Source of the DNA: Accumulibacter sp.
GTDB lineage: Bacteria; Pseudomonadota; Gammaproteobacteria; Burkholderiales; Rhodocyclaceae
NCBI RefSeq assembly: GCF_036625195.1
Contig: NZ_JAZKUG010000001.1
Span: forward strand, 2,232,001-2,296,000
DNA: 64,000 nt
Reading direction: 5' to 3'
Both the position numbers and the translations under genes were made by a program. Positions 62,311-64,000 of the stretch are shown here, in pieces. Every line of letters begins with the position of its first letter. Position 1 is the stretch's first letter. A model generated the notes under the pieces. The model was not told the origin of the DNA. It worked only from the letters and a program-made list of their open reading frames with translations, and searched no databases.

Positions 62311-62997
62311 ATGAGTGTCGGGCGCGCGCCGCTCCTCGTCATCTTCGACTGCGATGGCGTGCTCGTCGACAGCGAGCCGATTGCCAGTCGCGTCCTCGCC
62401 GAAGCCCTCAGCGAGATCGGTTTTCCGCTGACGGCGCAGCAGGCGATCGATCGCTACACGGGCATCAGCCTCGGTGCCGTCCTCGCGCTGGTCGAGGCCG
62501 ATTGGCGGCGGCAGCTGCCGGCCGGATTCGCTGCACGCCTCGGCGAACGAGACCAGGCCGCTTTCGCCGCCGAACTGCAGCCGGTCAGCGGGGCGGCCGA
62601 GATGCTCGCCAGCCTCGGTCTGCCGTGCTGCGTCGCATCGTCGGGAACGATCGGGAAGATCCGCGGCAACCTCTCGCTCACCGGCCTGCTGCAGTATCTC
62701 GAGCCGCATCTGTTCAGCGCCACGATGGTCGCGCGTGGCAAGCCGGCACCCGACCTGTTCCTGCATGCGGCGGCGACGATGGCGGTACCGCCGGCCGACT
62801 GCGTCGTCATCGAGGACAGCATCGCCGGCGTCCAGGCGGCACGCGCTGCCGGCATGCGCGTCTTCGGCTTCCACGGCGGCGGTCATGCCCGCCCGGATTC
62901 AGCGGCGGCGCTGCGGGCGGCCGGTGCGACCCGCGTCTTCGAGCGCCTGCGCGATCTGCCCGGCCTGCTTGGCAGCCAAGCGCCGGCGGAAGGCTGA
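62311..62997 (+). CDS. HAD-family phosphatase (beta-phosphoglucomutase/GphA-like)
   Basis: Seen: 228 residues from ATG 62311 with GGGAGGG 6 nt upstream. All four HAD motifs are present: VIFDCDGVLVDSEPIASRVL (I, nucleophile Asp), VASSGTIGK (II), RGKPAPDLFLHAA (III, Lys) and CVVIEDSIAGVQAARAAGMR (IV). The cap is of the helical C1 type between motifs I and II. The substrate is probably a small phosphorylated sugar or glycolate, not determinable here. It follows the flavin-barrel gene closely. Confidence 0.93.
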   Translation: MSVGRAPLLVIFDCDGVLVDSEPIASRVLAEALSEIGFPLTAQQAIDRYTGISLGAVLALVEADWRRQLPAGFAARLGERDQAAFAAELQPVSGAAEMLASLGLPCCVASSGTIGKIRGNLSLTGLLQYLEPHLFSATMVARGKPAPDLFLHAAATMAVPPADCVVIEDSIAGVQAARAAGMRVFGFHGGGHARPDSAAALRAAGATRVFERLRDLPGLLGSQAPAEG

Positions 62998-63376
62998 GGG
63001 CTGAGGGCGTCGCGCCGCTGGCACCGGGTGGTCGCCATCTGCACGAAGGCGACGCTGTCGGCCTCGCCGCCGTGCTCGAAATGGCGGGCCGAGAGTTTGA
63101 CGGGGAAGGTGCTCCCGTCCTGGCGCCGGCGTTCGCGCTCGCTGGTCAGCGAACCCGCCGATCGAAGCTTCCGCCGGTGCCCCTGCCATCGCGCTTACTC
63201 CAGTCACCGTCACGAGTGCGCTGCGAACTCGCTGCTGAAACCGCTGCTGTGGCATGCGAGGTGGGCCGTGATCGCCGCCTTGGCTGCCGGCAGGTCGTCC
63301 GGGTGGACGCGGTCGCGCCAGGCCGCGCAACTGGCCGGGAAAGCGCCGGCTGAGGTGCCAGCCTGGCGCATGTGTC
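62998..63376 (-). pseudogene. PAS-domain sensor debris
   Basis: Seen: on the minus strand, around 63210-63400, AWRDRVHPDDLPAAKAAITA reads like the end of a PAS domain but stops after EFAAHS. Further on, around 63010-63150, SERERRRQDGSTFPVKLSAR and HFEHGGEADSVAFVQM match the PAC-like end of a second PAS domain in another frame. No intact sensor remains. The pieces lie between the HAD gene and the hydrolase and overlap the latter's 3' end slightly. Confidence 0.6.
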
Positions 63377-64000
63377 TCAGCATTGCCGCCGGATCCATTC
63401 GGCAATCGCCTCCGCTGCCGCCTGCCAGTGTGCGTCGAGCATCAGCGTGTGGCCGGCGCGCGGAATCACGGCCGTTTCGGCCCGCCAGCGGGCAGCGGTG
63501 AAACCAAGGATCGCGGGCGGAAACACCGCGTCAGCCTCGCCGCCGACGACGAGGACGGGCAATGCCGGCAGCCGGCGCCCGAAGCGCATCGCCAGCAGGC
63601 TCAGATCGAGCAGCGCGCGGCGTGACTCGTCCTGGAACAGCGGCGCGAAGCGCAGCAGGTCGTCGGTGCTGGTGTCCGCGGAGTAGTAGACCTCGCGCAG
63701 CGTGCGCAGGCTCTCGGCCGCGTACTCGCCGCGCGTGCTGCGTGCCTGCTGGTCGAAGAAGGCGGGCCGGGTGAGGGCGATCTTCATCGTCGCGCCGAGG
63801 ATGCCGCCCGGCGGCACCGGCGCCATCAGCACCGCTGCCGGTGCCGCTTCGCGTTCGAGGTGGCGCTCGACGACGACGCAGCCCATCGAGTGGCCGATCA
63901 GCACGGGCTGCCGCGCGAGTCCGCGCACCACCTGCGCCAGGTCGTCGGCGTAGTCGTCGATGCCGAAGCCGTGCAGGCTCTCGCGGCCTTCGCTGTGGCC
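63377..64000 (-). CDS. Alpha/beta hydrolase, 5' end outside the window
   Basis: Seen: the last 207 residues. The nucleophile elbow is GHSMGC (PVLIGHSMGCVVVERHLERE), the acid is in VLVVGGEADAVFPPAILGFT and the His in VIPRAGHTLMLDAHWQAA. The upstream visible part (GHSEGRESLHGFGIDDYADD) is the usual loop before the nucleophile, so about 60-80 residues are missing beyond the window edge. A general esterase/lipase-like fold; the substrate is unknown. Confidence 0.9.
   Translation of the reverse strand, partial: GHSEGRESLHGFGIDDYADDLAQVVRGLARQPVLIGHSMGCVVVERHLEREAAPAAVLMAPVPPGGILGATMKIALTRPAFFDQQARSTRGEYAAESLRTLREVYYSADTSTDDLLRFAPLFQDESRRALLDLSLLAMRFGRRLPALPVLVVGGEADAVFPPAILGFTAARWRAETAVIPRAGHTLMLDAHWQAAAEAIAEWIRRQC

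Noticed and set aside
1..64000. CRISPR arrays, rRNA and tRNA genes
   Set aside because: Reading both strands I found no regularly spaced repeats, no cas-like gene and no RNA gene.

Overview
The window looks like chromosome from a high-GC betaproteobacterium. A Rhodocyclales organism of the 'Candidatus Accumulibacter' type is my best guess, which is an inference from gene content (RdgC, AcnB-type aconitase, PEP-CTERM protein, CobD, czc-type metal efflux, many insertion sequences) and not a proven placement. Most genes are about 65-70% GC, but the block from about 46 to 53.3 kb is visibly AT-richer, most strongly after 49 kb.

Layout. 0-9 kb: a small minus-strand cistron cluster with one membrane protein and two tiny ORFs; a secreted protein whose upstream region carries an intact IS1595-family element with a perfect 8-bp target duplication; two convergent membrane proteins (one TPR-like, one rhomboid protease); and a 5'-truncated aconitase B gene. 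9-17 kb: a PEP-CTERM surface protein, a membrane protein with Cys motifs, a broken radical SAM/SPASM gene, a DUF4124 protein, rdgC, a COG3146-type acyltransferase and a DUF1330 protein. 17.5-25 kb: a minus-strand heavy-metal efflux operon (CzcI-like, TolC-like, small membrane protein, adaptor, RND pump, two small periplasmic proteins). 25-37 kb: small hypotheticals, an NlpC/P60 lipoprotein, a 1138-residue propeller/Y_Y_Y/GGDEF sensor cyclase, a ParE-type toxin-antitoxin pair with a frameshifted toxin, a CPBP membrane protease, an M1-type metallopeptidase and a propeller lipoprotein. 37-45 kb: a secreted protein, a LysR regulator, an LprI-MliC fusion, a TraB-like membrane protein, an S10-type carboxypeptidase, gabD and a GRDP-like protein.

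45-57.5 kb is the most interesting part. The 3' part of gabD plus the whole GRDP-like gene (1210 bp, 43764-44973) recurs in direct orientation at 53906-57562, where an intact IS66 element with a perfect target duplication splits it. Between the two copies lie a decayed DDE transposase, a three-gene ABC three-component (ABC-3C) conflict system with ATGA overlaps, a tightly packed three-gene set that I cannot assign (last member with a possible PIN-like nuclease start), and an ISL3 transposase fossil. The arrangement reads as an acquired defence-type cargo between long direct repeats.

57.5-64 kb returns to ordinary chromosome: a secreted protein, CobD, a hemerythrin-like protein, a CapA-like protein with a small partner, a flavin split-barrel protein, a HAD phosphatase, PAS-domain debris, and an alpha/beta hydrolase that runs off the window. 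Several gene fossils (fragments of gabD, MliC, TraB, PAS and transposases) show that this chromosome has been repeatedly rearranged.
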